Assembly: GCA_002159155.1 (NCBI GenBank)
Contig: LZRQ01000169.1
Location: forward strand, 1-7,630
Origin: Firmicutes bacterium ZCTH02-B6
Lineage (GTDB): Bacteria; Bacillota; Limnochordia; Limnochordales; ZCTH02-B6
Reading direction: 5' to 3'
Length of the DNA stretch: 7,630 nucleotides
Shown: piece by piece, positions 1 to 5,684 of the stretch
Layout: the number at the start of each line of letters is the position of its first letter
Position numbering within the stretch: position 1 is the stretch's first letter
Program-made: the position numbers and the translations under genes
Notes under the pieces: generated by a model
Databases searched by the model: none
Told to the model about the DNA's origin: nothing
What the model saw: only the letters and a program-made list of their open reading frames with translations

Positions 1-934
1 CGCTCAAGGACATGACCATGGCCGCGTTTTCAGGCGTCACGAAACCGGGGCCCGTCTGGATGTGGGCGGCGGGCATGACGCCGTAGAGGGCATACTGGGT
101 CAACAGCACGATGGGCAGGTAGCCTTGCAGGTACTGCTGCTGATCGATCGCGAAGGTCATCTTGCCCGCGTCCAGGGCTTCCAAAATCGCCGGCGCCAAG
201 TCAAATGTGCCAAATTGCACCTGCCCCACCATCCCCAGCGCCTCGAGGGCCGCCAGGGCCGGTTCGGAGCTCAACGGGCCCAGCGCCAAGATACCGTCGA
301 TGTCCGTATTGCGCCGCAAGTAGATTTCAATGGCGTTGCGCATCTCGGCGAAATCGCCGTGAACACCCAACACCTCGACGTTCCCATCCAGACCGTCGGC
401 AAAGCCCTGGCACCGCTGATCAAGCCCGAGGTTGCCCACCTCGTGGTTGACGCACACCGCACGGCGCACGCCGGCAGCCCGCATCCGCTCTCCGGCGCCG
501 AAACCGGCCAGGTACTCCTCCTGGCCCACATGGGTCAACACCCCGAACTCCTTGCTCACGTCGGAACCGGAGTTGATGGAAATGACCGGGATGCCGGCCT
601 CTACGGCCCGGCGAATGGATGCCTCCAGCGCGTCCGGGTCCGGAATGGACACCACGAGCCCGTGCGGCCGCGCCGCGACGGCAGCGTCGATGAGCTGTGC
701 CATCTGGATCATGTCAAACGTTTCCGGCGCCCGGTACTCGACCCGCACCCCCATGTCCCGCGCCGCTTCGTCCACGCCGCGAGCCACCACCGACCAAAAC
801 GGATCCGCCGCGGTGCCGTGGGTAACGACGATGATGCGGATGTCGCCGCGGCCCGGGATCGACTGCGCCCAAGCCGCGCCCGCCAGCGCCAACGCCAAGG
901 CCGTCACCAGCAAAGCCGCCAACGCCTTCCTCAT
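1..934 (-). CDS. Sugar ABC transporter substrate-binding protein (RbsB-like), partial at the window edge
   Basis: Exported receptor of a simple-sugar ABC importer, read leftward from ATG at 934-932. The frame stays open for 311 codons to position 1 with no stop, so the C-terminus is missing. Residues 1-24 are a signal peptide (MRKALAALLV..., cleavage near AWA-QS) with no lipobox Cys. From residue 32 the type-I periplasmic binding fold (Peripla_BP_4 family) is clear: IIVVTHG, DPFWSVV near 44-50, GLVVSIPD near 92-99, AGIPVISINSGSD near 113-125, then GILALGP, FAIDQQQYLQGY and the C-terminal TGPGFVTPENA. C161 and C175 may form a disulfide. The start is backed by AGGGGG at 949-944, 9 nt upstream. 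It lies downstream of the HAD gene on the same strand. Family assignment is firm, but the sugar is unknown; permease and ATPase genes would be expected beyond the left edge. Confidence 0.93.
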   Translation of the reverse strand, partial: MRKALAALLVTALALALAGAAWAQSIPGRGDIRIIVVTHGTAADPFWSVVARGVDEAARDMGVRVEYRAPETFDMIQMAQLIDAAVAARPHGLVVSIPDPDALEASIRRAVEAGIPVISINSGSDVSKEFGVLTHVGQEEYLAGFGAGERMRAAGVRRAVCVNHEVGNLGLDQRCQGFADGLDGNVEVLGVHGDFAEMRNAIEIYLRRNTDIDGILALGPLSSEPALAALEALGMVGQVQFGTFDLAPAILEALDAGKMTFAIDQQQYLQGYLPIVLLTQYALYGVMPAAHIQTGPGFVTPENAAMVMSLS

Positions 935-963
935 GCGTCCCAGCCCCCTGATGGTTGATGTGT

Positions 964-978
964 AAATGTAATACATTT
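964..978. promoter_or_regulatory. 15-bp palindrome, possible operator of the sugar-binding protein gene
   Basis: AAATGTA and TACATTT form a perfect inverted repeat around one central base. It sits 30 bp before the start codon at 934 and about 15 bp before its ribosome binding site. It is an AT-rich island in GC-rich surroundings, as expected for a promoter -10 region or a repressor site. The GTA-N-TAC core recalls GntR-type sites, but no regulator can be assigned. No convincing -35/-10 pair was found around it. Confidence 0.4.
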
Positions 979-1058
979 GCGCGACTTCTCCCCCGACACC
1001 GCGACTCCTGCCTGTACACCGAAGTCTATTCGCCTGTTCCAGCCGGCTTGCCATCTCC

Positions 1059-1088
1059 CGCGGTGCGCCCGCATCGGGACGCACCGCG
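1059..1088. other. Strong hairpin between the HAD and sugar-binding protein genes
   Basis: CGCGGTGCG at 1059-1067 pairs perfectly with CGCACCGCG at 1080-1088. Inside it CCCG (1068-1071) pairs with CGGG (1075-1078), leaving loop CAT and one bulged A (1079), so about 13 bp in total. It lies in the gap between the HAD stop (1115) and the next start (934), both on the minus strand. No U-rich run follows on either strand, so it is not a canonical intrinsic terminator. It may instead slow decay, terminate with a factor, or separate two transcription units. Confidence 0.45.
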
Positions 1089-1114
1089 AGGACAAACCTG
1101 AAACGGCGCCGCCG

Positions 1115-1939
1115 CTATTCTTCTGCCAGGAAAAAGCGGCGAATGACGTGGGCGATCCCGCCCTCATCGCATGCCGGGGCGATGTAGTCCGCGGCGGCCA
1201 GCACGTCGGGATGCGCGTTGGCTACGGCCACGCCGACCCCAGCCGTCTCAATCATGTCCAGGTCGTTTGGAGCGTCTCCGACGGCCACCACCTGCTCCAC
1301 CGGGATGTCCAACAGCCGGCAGAGCCGGCGGAGGCCAAGCCCCTTGGAGGCGTCCAGGGGTAGCATCTCGAGGTAGATCGGGTCAGAGCTTACCAAGTGC
1401 ACCGGCATGGGGCTTCCTAGGCGACGCTCCAACTCCTCGGCGAACGCGCGAAACGCAGGGTCCTCCCCGATAATCAGCAGCTTCGTCACCGGCCCCGGGC
1501 AACGGGTGCGGAAGAAAGCCAGCAGGTCCCCAACTTCGTTGGCGGCGACCTGGTCTTTCTCCAGGTGCGCCTGCACCGCCGGCGTGACCGACTCTACGTA
1601 AAGCTGCCCTTCGGAGTATAGGTTGACGGCGACGGGAAGCTCTTTGAGAATGGCCAGCGCCGCCTCCACGGAAGCGGGCGGCAAGTGGGTCTGCCAGAGG
1701 CACTGGCCGGTCTTGGGGTCCACCACCCGCGCCCCGTTATACAGGATCATGGGTGTATCCAGCCCGAGCTCCCCGATGAAGCTGCGCACAGCGAGTTCAA
1801 TGCGGCCCGTCGCGAGAGTAAAGCGGCCGCCCCGCGCCTTAAAGTCCCTAATGGCCGCGGCGTTGACCTCGGGCAACTGGTGGCTCCGGTCCAGCAGCGT
1901 CCCATCCACATCGGTGACCAGCAGGCGGTAGTGCGTCAT
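1115..1939 (-). CDS. Cof-type HAD-superfamily (IIB) phosphatase
   Basis: Predicted 274-aa cytoplasmic phosphatase of the Cof/HAD-IIB family, which mostly hydrolyses phosphorylated sugars and related small metabolites with Mg2+. All four HAD motifs are present: motif I DVDGTLLD (nucleophile D10, acid/base D12), motif II TLATGR (T44), motif III K199 in DASKGLGL, and motif IV GDAPNDLDM (D222, D226). Residues about 75-195 form the C2B-type cap that sets substrate range. Length is normal for the family. The frame extends 24 codons upstream to 2011, but ATG at 1939-1937 is preferred: it directly precedes the motif I strand and has AAGGGG 6 nt upstream. It is divergent from an ABC importer that may bring in sugar phosphates, so a role in dephosphorylating the imported compound is plausible. 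The substrate cannot be read from sequence. Confidence 0.95.
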   Translation of the reverse strand: MTHYRLLVTDVDGTLLDRSHQLPEVNAAAIRDFKARGGRFTLATGRIELAVRSFIGELGLDTPMILYNGARVVDPKTGQCLWQTHLPPASVEAALAILKELPVAVNLYSEGQLYVESVTPAVQAHLEKDQVAANEVGDLLAFFRTRCPGPVTKLLIIGEDPAFRAFAEELERRLGSPMPVHLVSSDPIYLEMLPLDASKGLGLRRLCRLLDIPVEQVVAVGDAPNDLDMIETAGVGVAVANAHPDVLAAADYIAPACDEGGIAHVIRRFFLAEE

Positions 1940-1945
1940 GGCCAA

Positions 1946-1951
1946 CCCCTT
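1946..1951 (-). promoter_or_regulatory. Ribosome binding site fixing the HAD phosphatase start
   Basis: AAGGGG on the minus strand (positions 1951-1946) stands 6 nt before ATG 1939. This supports the 274-aa form over the longer open frame. Confidence 0.75.
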
Positions 1952-2025
1952 CGCAACATGGTTCGCCCCTAGGTTCGTGCTCGACCGAGCGGATCCTTGC
2001 GGATATGTCAAACAGCCAGCATCGT

Positions 2026-2053
2026 GGGTTTGTCACAGCGAGTTTGTCATTGC
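2026..2053. repeat. Tandem 14-bp direct repeat in the divergent promoter region
   Basis: GGGTTTGTCACAGC (2026-2039) is followed directly by GAGTTTGTCATTGC (2040-2053); 11 of 14 bases match. A looser third copy of the TGTCA core, GGATATGTCA, lies at 2001-2010. Helical-phase copies like these can be activator or repressor half-sites, but no binding protein is known here. Confidence 0.45.
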
Positions 2054-2143
2054 TCTGTGAATAAGAGGGGATTCACGGGAGAGCGTTGAATGTACTTTCT
2101 AGTCTACGTTTCTGAAAACGGCACCCTTGCCGCTTGTTGCCTG

Positions 2144-2168
2144 TTCCCTCCCTGGGGCCCCGAGGGAA
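2144..2168 (+). other. Hairpin in the likely leader of the importer operon
   Basis: TTCCCTC (2144-2150) pairs perfectly with GAGGGAA (2162-2168) across an 11-nt loop that contains GGGGCCCC. It lies about 105 nt before the binding-protein start and just before the operator. No U-tract follows. It would only be in RNA if transcription starts upstream of about 2140, which is not established. Confidence 0.35.
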
Positions 2169-2190
2169 GGCTGCGGGAGGTTGCCGGACG

Positions 2191-2204
2191 TGTAAGCGCT
2201 TACG
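2191..2204. promoter_or_regulatory. LacI/CcpA-type operator before the importer operon
   Basis: TGTAAGCGCTTACG contains the perfect 12-bp palindrome GTAAGCGCTTAC (2192-2203) with the central CG step typical of LacI-family operators. It differs from an ideal TGTAAGCGCTTACA site at one outer base. It is centred about 75 bp before the TTG start of the binding-protein gene, a usual place for repression. The LacI-family regulator at 6872 has the recognition-helix pattern VSLATVSRVIN, close to the VSMATVSRVVN of CcpA, whose catabolite-response elements look like this site. Local autoregulated control by that repressor is the likely reading; a global CcpA-like protein is the alternative. Confidence 0.75.
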
Positions 2205-2213
2205 CCAGGCGCT

Positions 2214-2226
2214 GTTTCCGGGAAAC
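2214..2226. promoter_or_regulatory. 13-bp inverted repeat next to the operator
   Basis: GTTTCC and GGAAAC form a perfect dyad around a central G, 10 bp downstream of the LacI-type operator. It could be a second regulator site or chance. It resembles no operator I can name. Confidence 0.3.
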
Positions 2227-2256
2227 CGGGTGCCGCGACAGACCGGTATCATCATC

Positions 2257-2264
2257 AAGGAGGT
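2257..2264 (+). promoter_or_regulatory. Ribosome binding site fixing a TTG start
   Basis: AAGGAGGT is a near-perfect Shine-Dalgarno sequence ending 8-9 nt before TTG 2273. It decides the start of the binding-protein gene, since no ATG or GTG lies at the right distance and the TTG leads straight into a signal peptide. Confidence 0.85.
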
Positions 2265-2272
2265 CGGAGCAA

Positions 2273-3316
2273 TTGACCAAGCTAGCGCGGAGAACTTGGC
2301 TGGCGGCAGCGTGGCTCTTGGTGGCCGGGCTGCTCCTGGCTCCCGCCGCGGGCGCGCAAGGAACGGTGACGGTGCTTTGCAGCCCCAGCGTCGTGTGGTG
2401 TGACGTCCTCAAGGACGAGTTCCCCAAGGCGACCGGCATCAACCTGGAGTACATCCGCCTGAGCAGCGGCGAGGGCTTAGCTCGCCTGCGGGCGGAAAAG
2501 GACAACCCGACTTTTGACGTCTGGTTCGGCGGCACGGGCGATCCCCACTTAATCGCCTTCCGGGAAGGGCTGACGGAGTTCTACAAGCCGTCTTCGTGGG
2601 ATGACCTGGTGCCTGCCTTCCGCGAGGTTACCGGTGAGACGTACTTGCCCTTGTACGCCGGCATCCTTGGCTGGGCCGTCAACGAGCAGATGCTCAACAG
2701 CATGGGACTGCCCATCCCGCGCACGTGGAAGGATCTGACGGCACCCGTGTACCGCGGGCTCATCGCCATGCCCAACCCCAACACGTCGGGCACGGGCTAC
2801 ACGATGCTGGCCACGATCCTGCAAATCTACGGCGAGGACGAGGGCTGGAAGCTGCTGCGGGACCTGCACTTCAACGTGGCCCAGTACACCCGGGCGGGCG
2901 CGGAGCCGGGCCTGTTGGCCGGGCGCGGCGAGGTGGCCATCGGCGTCACCTTTATGCACGACGCGCTGCACCAGGCCATCCAAGGGTTCCCCGTGACAGT
3001 CAAGGCGCCGGCCGACGGGACGGGCTTTGAGATCGGCGGCTTGAGCCTCGTGCGCAACGGCCCCAACCGCGAAGCCGCCATCCGCTTTATCGAGTGGGCG
3101 CTCTCCCCCGAGGCGCAGGTGCTGGCCGCCCAGCGGGGCGAGTCGTATCAGCTGCCCACCAATGTGAACACGCCGCTGGATGAGCGGTCGCCGCGGTTCT
3201 CAGACGTGCGCGTCATCCCGTACGACTTCGAGCACTGGGGCGACCCGGCGGTCCGGGAAGCCGTCGTAAGCCGCTGGACCAACGAGATCTACCCGATCCC
3301 GCGGCCCCGCAACTAA
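2273..3316 (+). CDS. ABC transporter substrate-binding protein, AfuA/FbpA-type (sugar phosphate or iron)
   Basis: Exported 347-aa receptor of the importer encoded just downstream. Residues 1-28 are a signal peptide with an RR pair at 6-7 and cleavage near AGA-QG; there is no lipobox. The mature part is a type-II binding fold of the AfuA/FbpA/FutA group. It includes CSPSVVWC (C36 and C43, possible disulfide), RLSSGEGLARLRAEK, DVWFGGTGDPH, GWAVNEQ, PNTSGTGYTML, and a C-terminal stretch rich in Pro and charged residues. This group is often annotated as iron-binding, but no adjacent Tyr-Tyr pair like that of ferric FbpA is present. H229-D230 and E253 occupy a spacing that matches, as I recall it, the sugar-contacting residues of the hexose-phosphate receptor AfuA. 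The open frame runs upstream to 2090, but TTG 2273 is preferred for its signal peptide and its strong ribosome binding site. Family is firm; ligand is inference. Confidence 0.93.
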   Translation: MTKLARRTWLAAAWLLVAGLLLAPAAGAQGTVTVLCSPSVVWCDVLKDEFPKATGINLEYIRLSSGEGLARLRAEKDNPTFDVWFGGTGDPHLIAFREGLTEFYKPSSWDDLVPAFREVTGETYLPLYAGILGWAVNEQMLNSMGLPIPRTWKDLTAPVYRGLIAMPNPNTSGTGYTMLATILQIYGEDEGWKLLRDLHFNVAQYTRAGAEPGLLAGRGEVAIGVTFMHDALHQAIQGFPVTVKAPADGTGFEIGGLSLVRNGPNREAAIRFIEWALSPEAQVLAAQRGESYQLPTNVNTPLDERSPRFSDVRVIPYDFEHWGDPAVREAVVSRWTNEIYPIPRPRN

Positions 3317-3352
3317 CTAACCCAACGGCGTTTCCGCAAACTTGGCGCTGGC

Positions 3353-3383
3353 GGGGAAAGGGCGTATAAAGCGCCCTTTCCCC
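3353..3383 (+). other. Intercistronic hairpin between binding-protein and permease genes
   Basis: GGGGAAAGGGCG (3353-3364) and CGCCCTTTCCCC (3372-3383) pair perfectly over 12 bp around a 7-nt loop, and C3352-G3384 adds a thirteenth pair. It begins 36 nt after the stop codon and ends 10 nt before the next ribosome binding site. No U-run follows, so full termination is unlikely. Known importer operons use such structures to keep the receptor mRNA abundant relative to the membrane genes by blocking 3' decay or causing partial termination; that role is inferred here. Confidence 0.7.
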
Positions 3384-3393
3384 GTCAACCGGC

Positions 3394-3398
3394 GGAGG
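3394..3398 (+). promoter_or_regulatory. Ribosome binding site for the permease TTG start
   Basis: GGAGG stands 8 nt before TTG 3407. A nearby ATG at 3402 is in another frame and too close, so the TTG is the best start. Confidence 0.65.
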
Positions 3399-3406
3399 TT
3401 GATGGT

Positions 3407-5659
3407 TTGTCGGTCCATACCGTTACCCACCCATCCGCGGTTCCCGCGACCGTTCACGGGCGAGTAGGCACCCCCTTTTGGTGGGCTCTGCTTATCCTGG
3501 TGGGCGGTCTGGCGCTCCCTTGGTCCCGCCAGGGCGTTAACGTTCTCGCTTATGACGCCGCCCGCACCGGCCTGTGGCTCCTGGGGCAAGCGTGGCCCGT
3601 CGTCACGGCGCTGGTGCTCGCCGCGGCCCTGCTCTTTCTCGGACGGCAGCCCTTGCCGTCCCGCACCTCGGGCCGGGTTATGCTGGGCTTGTCCACCCTG
3701 GGCATGGCCCTCACCGTCGCCCAGCTCTTTATGAGGGGTGAGCCTTTCGGCCTGGGGGCTGTCGTCGTCTTCCTCGGGTTTCTGAGCATCGCCGGCATCT
3801 CCCTGTCCTATAGCGGCTGGCTACGGGTAGAGCCGTTCGCGGGCGCCGCGATCCTTTGGCTGGCGGTCTTCATTGGGGTCTTCATTCTCTATCCTCTTGG
3901 GACGATGCTGGCCACCAGCGTCTGGGTGCGGGGCGAGTTCACCTTGGACGTGTTTCGCCAGACGCTGCGCTCGCCAACGTTCTTCCTGTTCGAGAACCCT
4001 TGGACCGAAGTCAGCGAACGCCGGCTGGCCCAGTGGGTTGGCCTGGCGGCCGGATTTGCGGCACTAGCCGTGCAGCTGGTGGCGCACCGGCGGGAGCTCG
4101 GCAGGCACGCGTTGCGCATCGCGGCGTGGACCCTTGTGTCCGCGGCGTGCGGCTACAGCCTCTCCGCGCTTTATACGGGCTTCGGGGCCCTGCGCAACAG
4201 CGTGCTGTTGGCCTTGAGCGTCGGTCTCGTCTCCACCGCCCTCGGGCTCTCCTTTGCCCTGTTGGCCCAGCGCAGCCGGTTTCCCATCCGCTCGCTGATG
4301 GGACCTTTTTCCACCTTGTCCATGATCACGCCGCCCTTCGTGCTGGGCCTCGCTATGATCTACATGTTCGGGCGTCAAGGGTTGATCACCAACCGGCTGC
4401 TGGGGATGAACACGACCGCGTTTTACGGGCCCCTGGGCGTCGGCGTCGCGCAGGTGCTCGCGTTCACGCCCCTCGCGTATTTGGTGCTGACGGGCGTCGT
4501 GCGCTCCCTGGATCCGGCCATGGAGGAGGCGGCCCAGACGCTCCGGGCTTCCCGCTGGCGCCTATTTCACACGGTTACATGGCCCCTGTTGCGCCCGGGC
4601 GTCGCCAACGCGTTTTTGCTGTGCGTCATCGAGAGCCTGGCCGATTTTGGCAACCCGCTCATCCTCGGCGGGGGCGTGCCGTTTTTGCCCACGGAAGTGT
4701 TTTTCGCCATCGAGGGGCGCTTCAATCAGAACGAGGCGGCCGTCTACGGCGTCATTCTCCTGTTTATGACCGTGGGCGTGTTCTTGCTGCAACACTACTG
4801 GCTCCGCAAGGCGTCCTACGTTACCGTGACCGGGAAACCGTCGAGCGGCCACCCGAGCCCGTTGCCCGGGGCCTTGGAATACCCCATGGTGACCGCTTTC
4901 GTGCTCTGGACGCTGCTGGGGATCATGCTGTACGCCTCGGTGTTCTCCGGCAGCTTCGTCAAGCTGTGGGGTTTCAACAACACCTTTACACTTGAGCACT
5001 ACGAGGCGTTGCGCACCAGCGGCCTCGGGGTCTTCCTGGACACGGCCCGCCTGGCGGCCATCGCGGCGGTGCCGTCTGCCCTGGTGGGTTTTCTCATCGC
5101 CTACGTGGTCGGCAGGCTCAACTTCCCCGGCCGGTCGCTCTTGGAGTTTACCTCGATGCTGTCGTTCGCGGTACCGGGCACCGTGATGGGCATCGGCTAC
5201 GTGCTGGCATTCAACAGCGGGCCCCTAAGGCTCACGGGAACGGAGCTCATCATTATCCTGGCCTTTGTCTTCCGCAACATGCCAGTCGGCATTCGCAGCG
5301 GGCTGGCCGCACTGCAGCAGATCGATCGGTCCCTAGAGGAGGCCTCCACGACTTTACGGGCGTCCAACCTCACAACCTTGCGGCGCATCTTGTTCCCTCT
5401 TCTGGTGCCGGCGGTGATCTCGGGCCTGATGTTTTCCTTTGTGCGGGCGATGACCGCCATCAGCCAGGTGATCTTCCTAGTGACGCCCAGCACCAACCTG
5501 GCCACGGTTTTGATCTTGTCGTGGGTCGGCCACGGCAGCATCGGGCGGGGAGCCGCCTTGTCGTGCGTCCTCATCGCCGCCATGGCCGTGGTGGTGCTCT
5601 TGCTCAACGTGGTGCTGCACCGGACGGGCCGCAACGCCGGGCGGGCCATAACCTACTGA
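3407..5659 (+). CDS. ABC transporter permease with two fused transmembrane domains (AfuB/FbpB-type)
   Basis: A 750-aa inner-membrane protein that forms the whole translocation channel in one chain. It contains two binding-protein-dependent transport domains, at about 262-465 and 540-745, joined by a linker near 470-492. Each has an EAA coupling loop for the ATPase: EEAAQTL at 373-379 ending in WPLLRPG near 398, and EEASTTL at 644-650 ending in FPLLVP. In both loops the usually conserved Gly is Arg. Before domain 1 there are about five hydrophobic segments (roughly 24-39, 56-80, 90-108, 114-135, 140-168). A pre-channel helix FTLDVFRQTL (178-187) follows, then two further hydrophobic segments (about 208-226 and 236-258). 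This makes it longer than the usual 500-550 aa of FbpB. TTG is chosen as start because GGAGG lies 8 nt upstream. It shares an operon with the receptor before and the ATPase after. Confidence 0.93.
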   Translation: MSVHTVTHPSAVPATVHGRVGTPFWWALLILVGGLALPWSRQGVNVLAYDAARTGLWLLGQAWPVVTALVLAAALLFLGRQPLPSRTSGRVMLGLSTLGMALTVAQLFMRGEPFGLGAVVVFLGFLSIAGISLSYSGWLRVEPFAGAAILWLAVFIGVFILYPLGTMLATSVWVRGEFTLDVFRQTLRSPTFFLFENPWTEVSERRLAQWVGLAAGFAALAVQLVAHRRELGRHALRIAAWTLVSAACGYSLSALYTGFGALRNSVLLALSVGLVSTALGLSFALLAQRSRFPIRSLMGPFSTLSMITPPFVLGLAMIYMFGRQGLITNRLLGMNTTAFYGPLGVGVAQVLAFTPLAYLVLTGVVRSLDPAMEEAAQTLRASRWRLFHTVTWPLLRPGVANAFLLCVIESLADFGNPLILGGGVPFLPTEVFFAIEGRFNQNEAAVYGVILLFMTVGVFLLQHYWLRKASYVTVTGKPSSGHPSPLPGALEYPMVTAFVLWTLLGIMLYASVFSGSFVKLWGFNNTFTLEHYEALRTSGLGVFLDTARLAAIAAVPSALVGFLIAYVVGRLNFPGRSLLEFTSMLSFAVPGTVMGIGYVLAFNSGPLRLTGTELIIILAFVFRNMPVGIRSGLAALQQIDRSLEEASTTLRASNLTTLRRILFPLLVPAVISGLMFSFVRAMTAISQVIFLVTPSTNLATVLILSWVGHGSIGRGAALSCVLIAAMAVVVLLLNVVLHRTGRNAGRAITY

Positions 5660-5684
5660 TGTCTGGCAGAAAGGTGGACTATAG

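Larger units (their letters stand above)
1940..2272. promoter_or_regulatory. Divergent intergenic regulatory region
   Basis: This 333-bp stretch separates the minus-strand HAD gene from the plus-strand importer and holds no credible gene. The HAD-proximal part has a perfect -35-like TTGACA on the minus strand (2011-2006), but no good -10 follows at 16-18 nt, so this is only weak promoter evidence. Next come TGTCA-containing repeats (2001-2053) and an inverted TCACAG/CTGTGA pair (2033-2038 and 2055-2060). The importer-proximal part (about 2110-2230) contains a small hairpin (CGGCA/TGCCG, 2119-2132), a larger hairpin (2144-2168), a LacI-type operator (2191-2204) and another dyad (2214-2226). 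No confident plus-strand promoter could be assigned. Confidence 0.6.

Noticed and set aside
62..958. Long open plus-strand frame of 298 codons
   Set aside because: It is antisense to the RbsB-like receptor, whose minus-strand translation shows full family motifs. The plus-strand product is low-complexity, rich in His, Arg and Gln, with no recognisable domain.
1110..1141. CGCCGCT/AGCGGCG inverted repeat at the end of the HAD gene as a terminator
   Set aside because: One arm lies inside the coding sequence, the loop is 18 nt, and no U-run follows on the minus strand.
1940..2011. 24-codon N-terminal extension of the HAD protein
   Set aside because: The family begins just before the DVDGT motif, and ATG 1939 has a well-placed ribosome binding site.
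2060..2172. Riboswitch (glycine-like GGAGAG segment) in the leader
   Set aside because: The GGAGAG near 2078 lacks the other conserved aptamer elements, such as a partner CTCTCAGG. A transporter of this type gives no support either.
2090..2272. Upstream ATG extension of the binding-protein frame by 61 codons
   Set aside because: The extension would bury the signal peptide and run through the operator and the strong ribosome binding site. No ribosome binding site was seen at suitable spacing before ATG 2090.
3856..4995. 379-codon open frame overlapping the permease in another frame
   Set aside because: It is a GC-rich shadow. Its product is rich in Arg, Gly, Ala and Pro without domains, while the overlapping frame encodes a clear permease with EAA loops.
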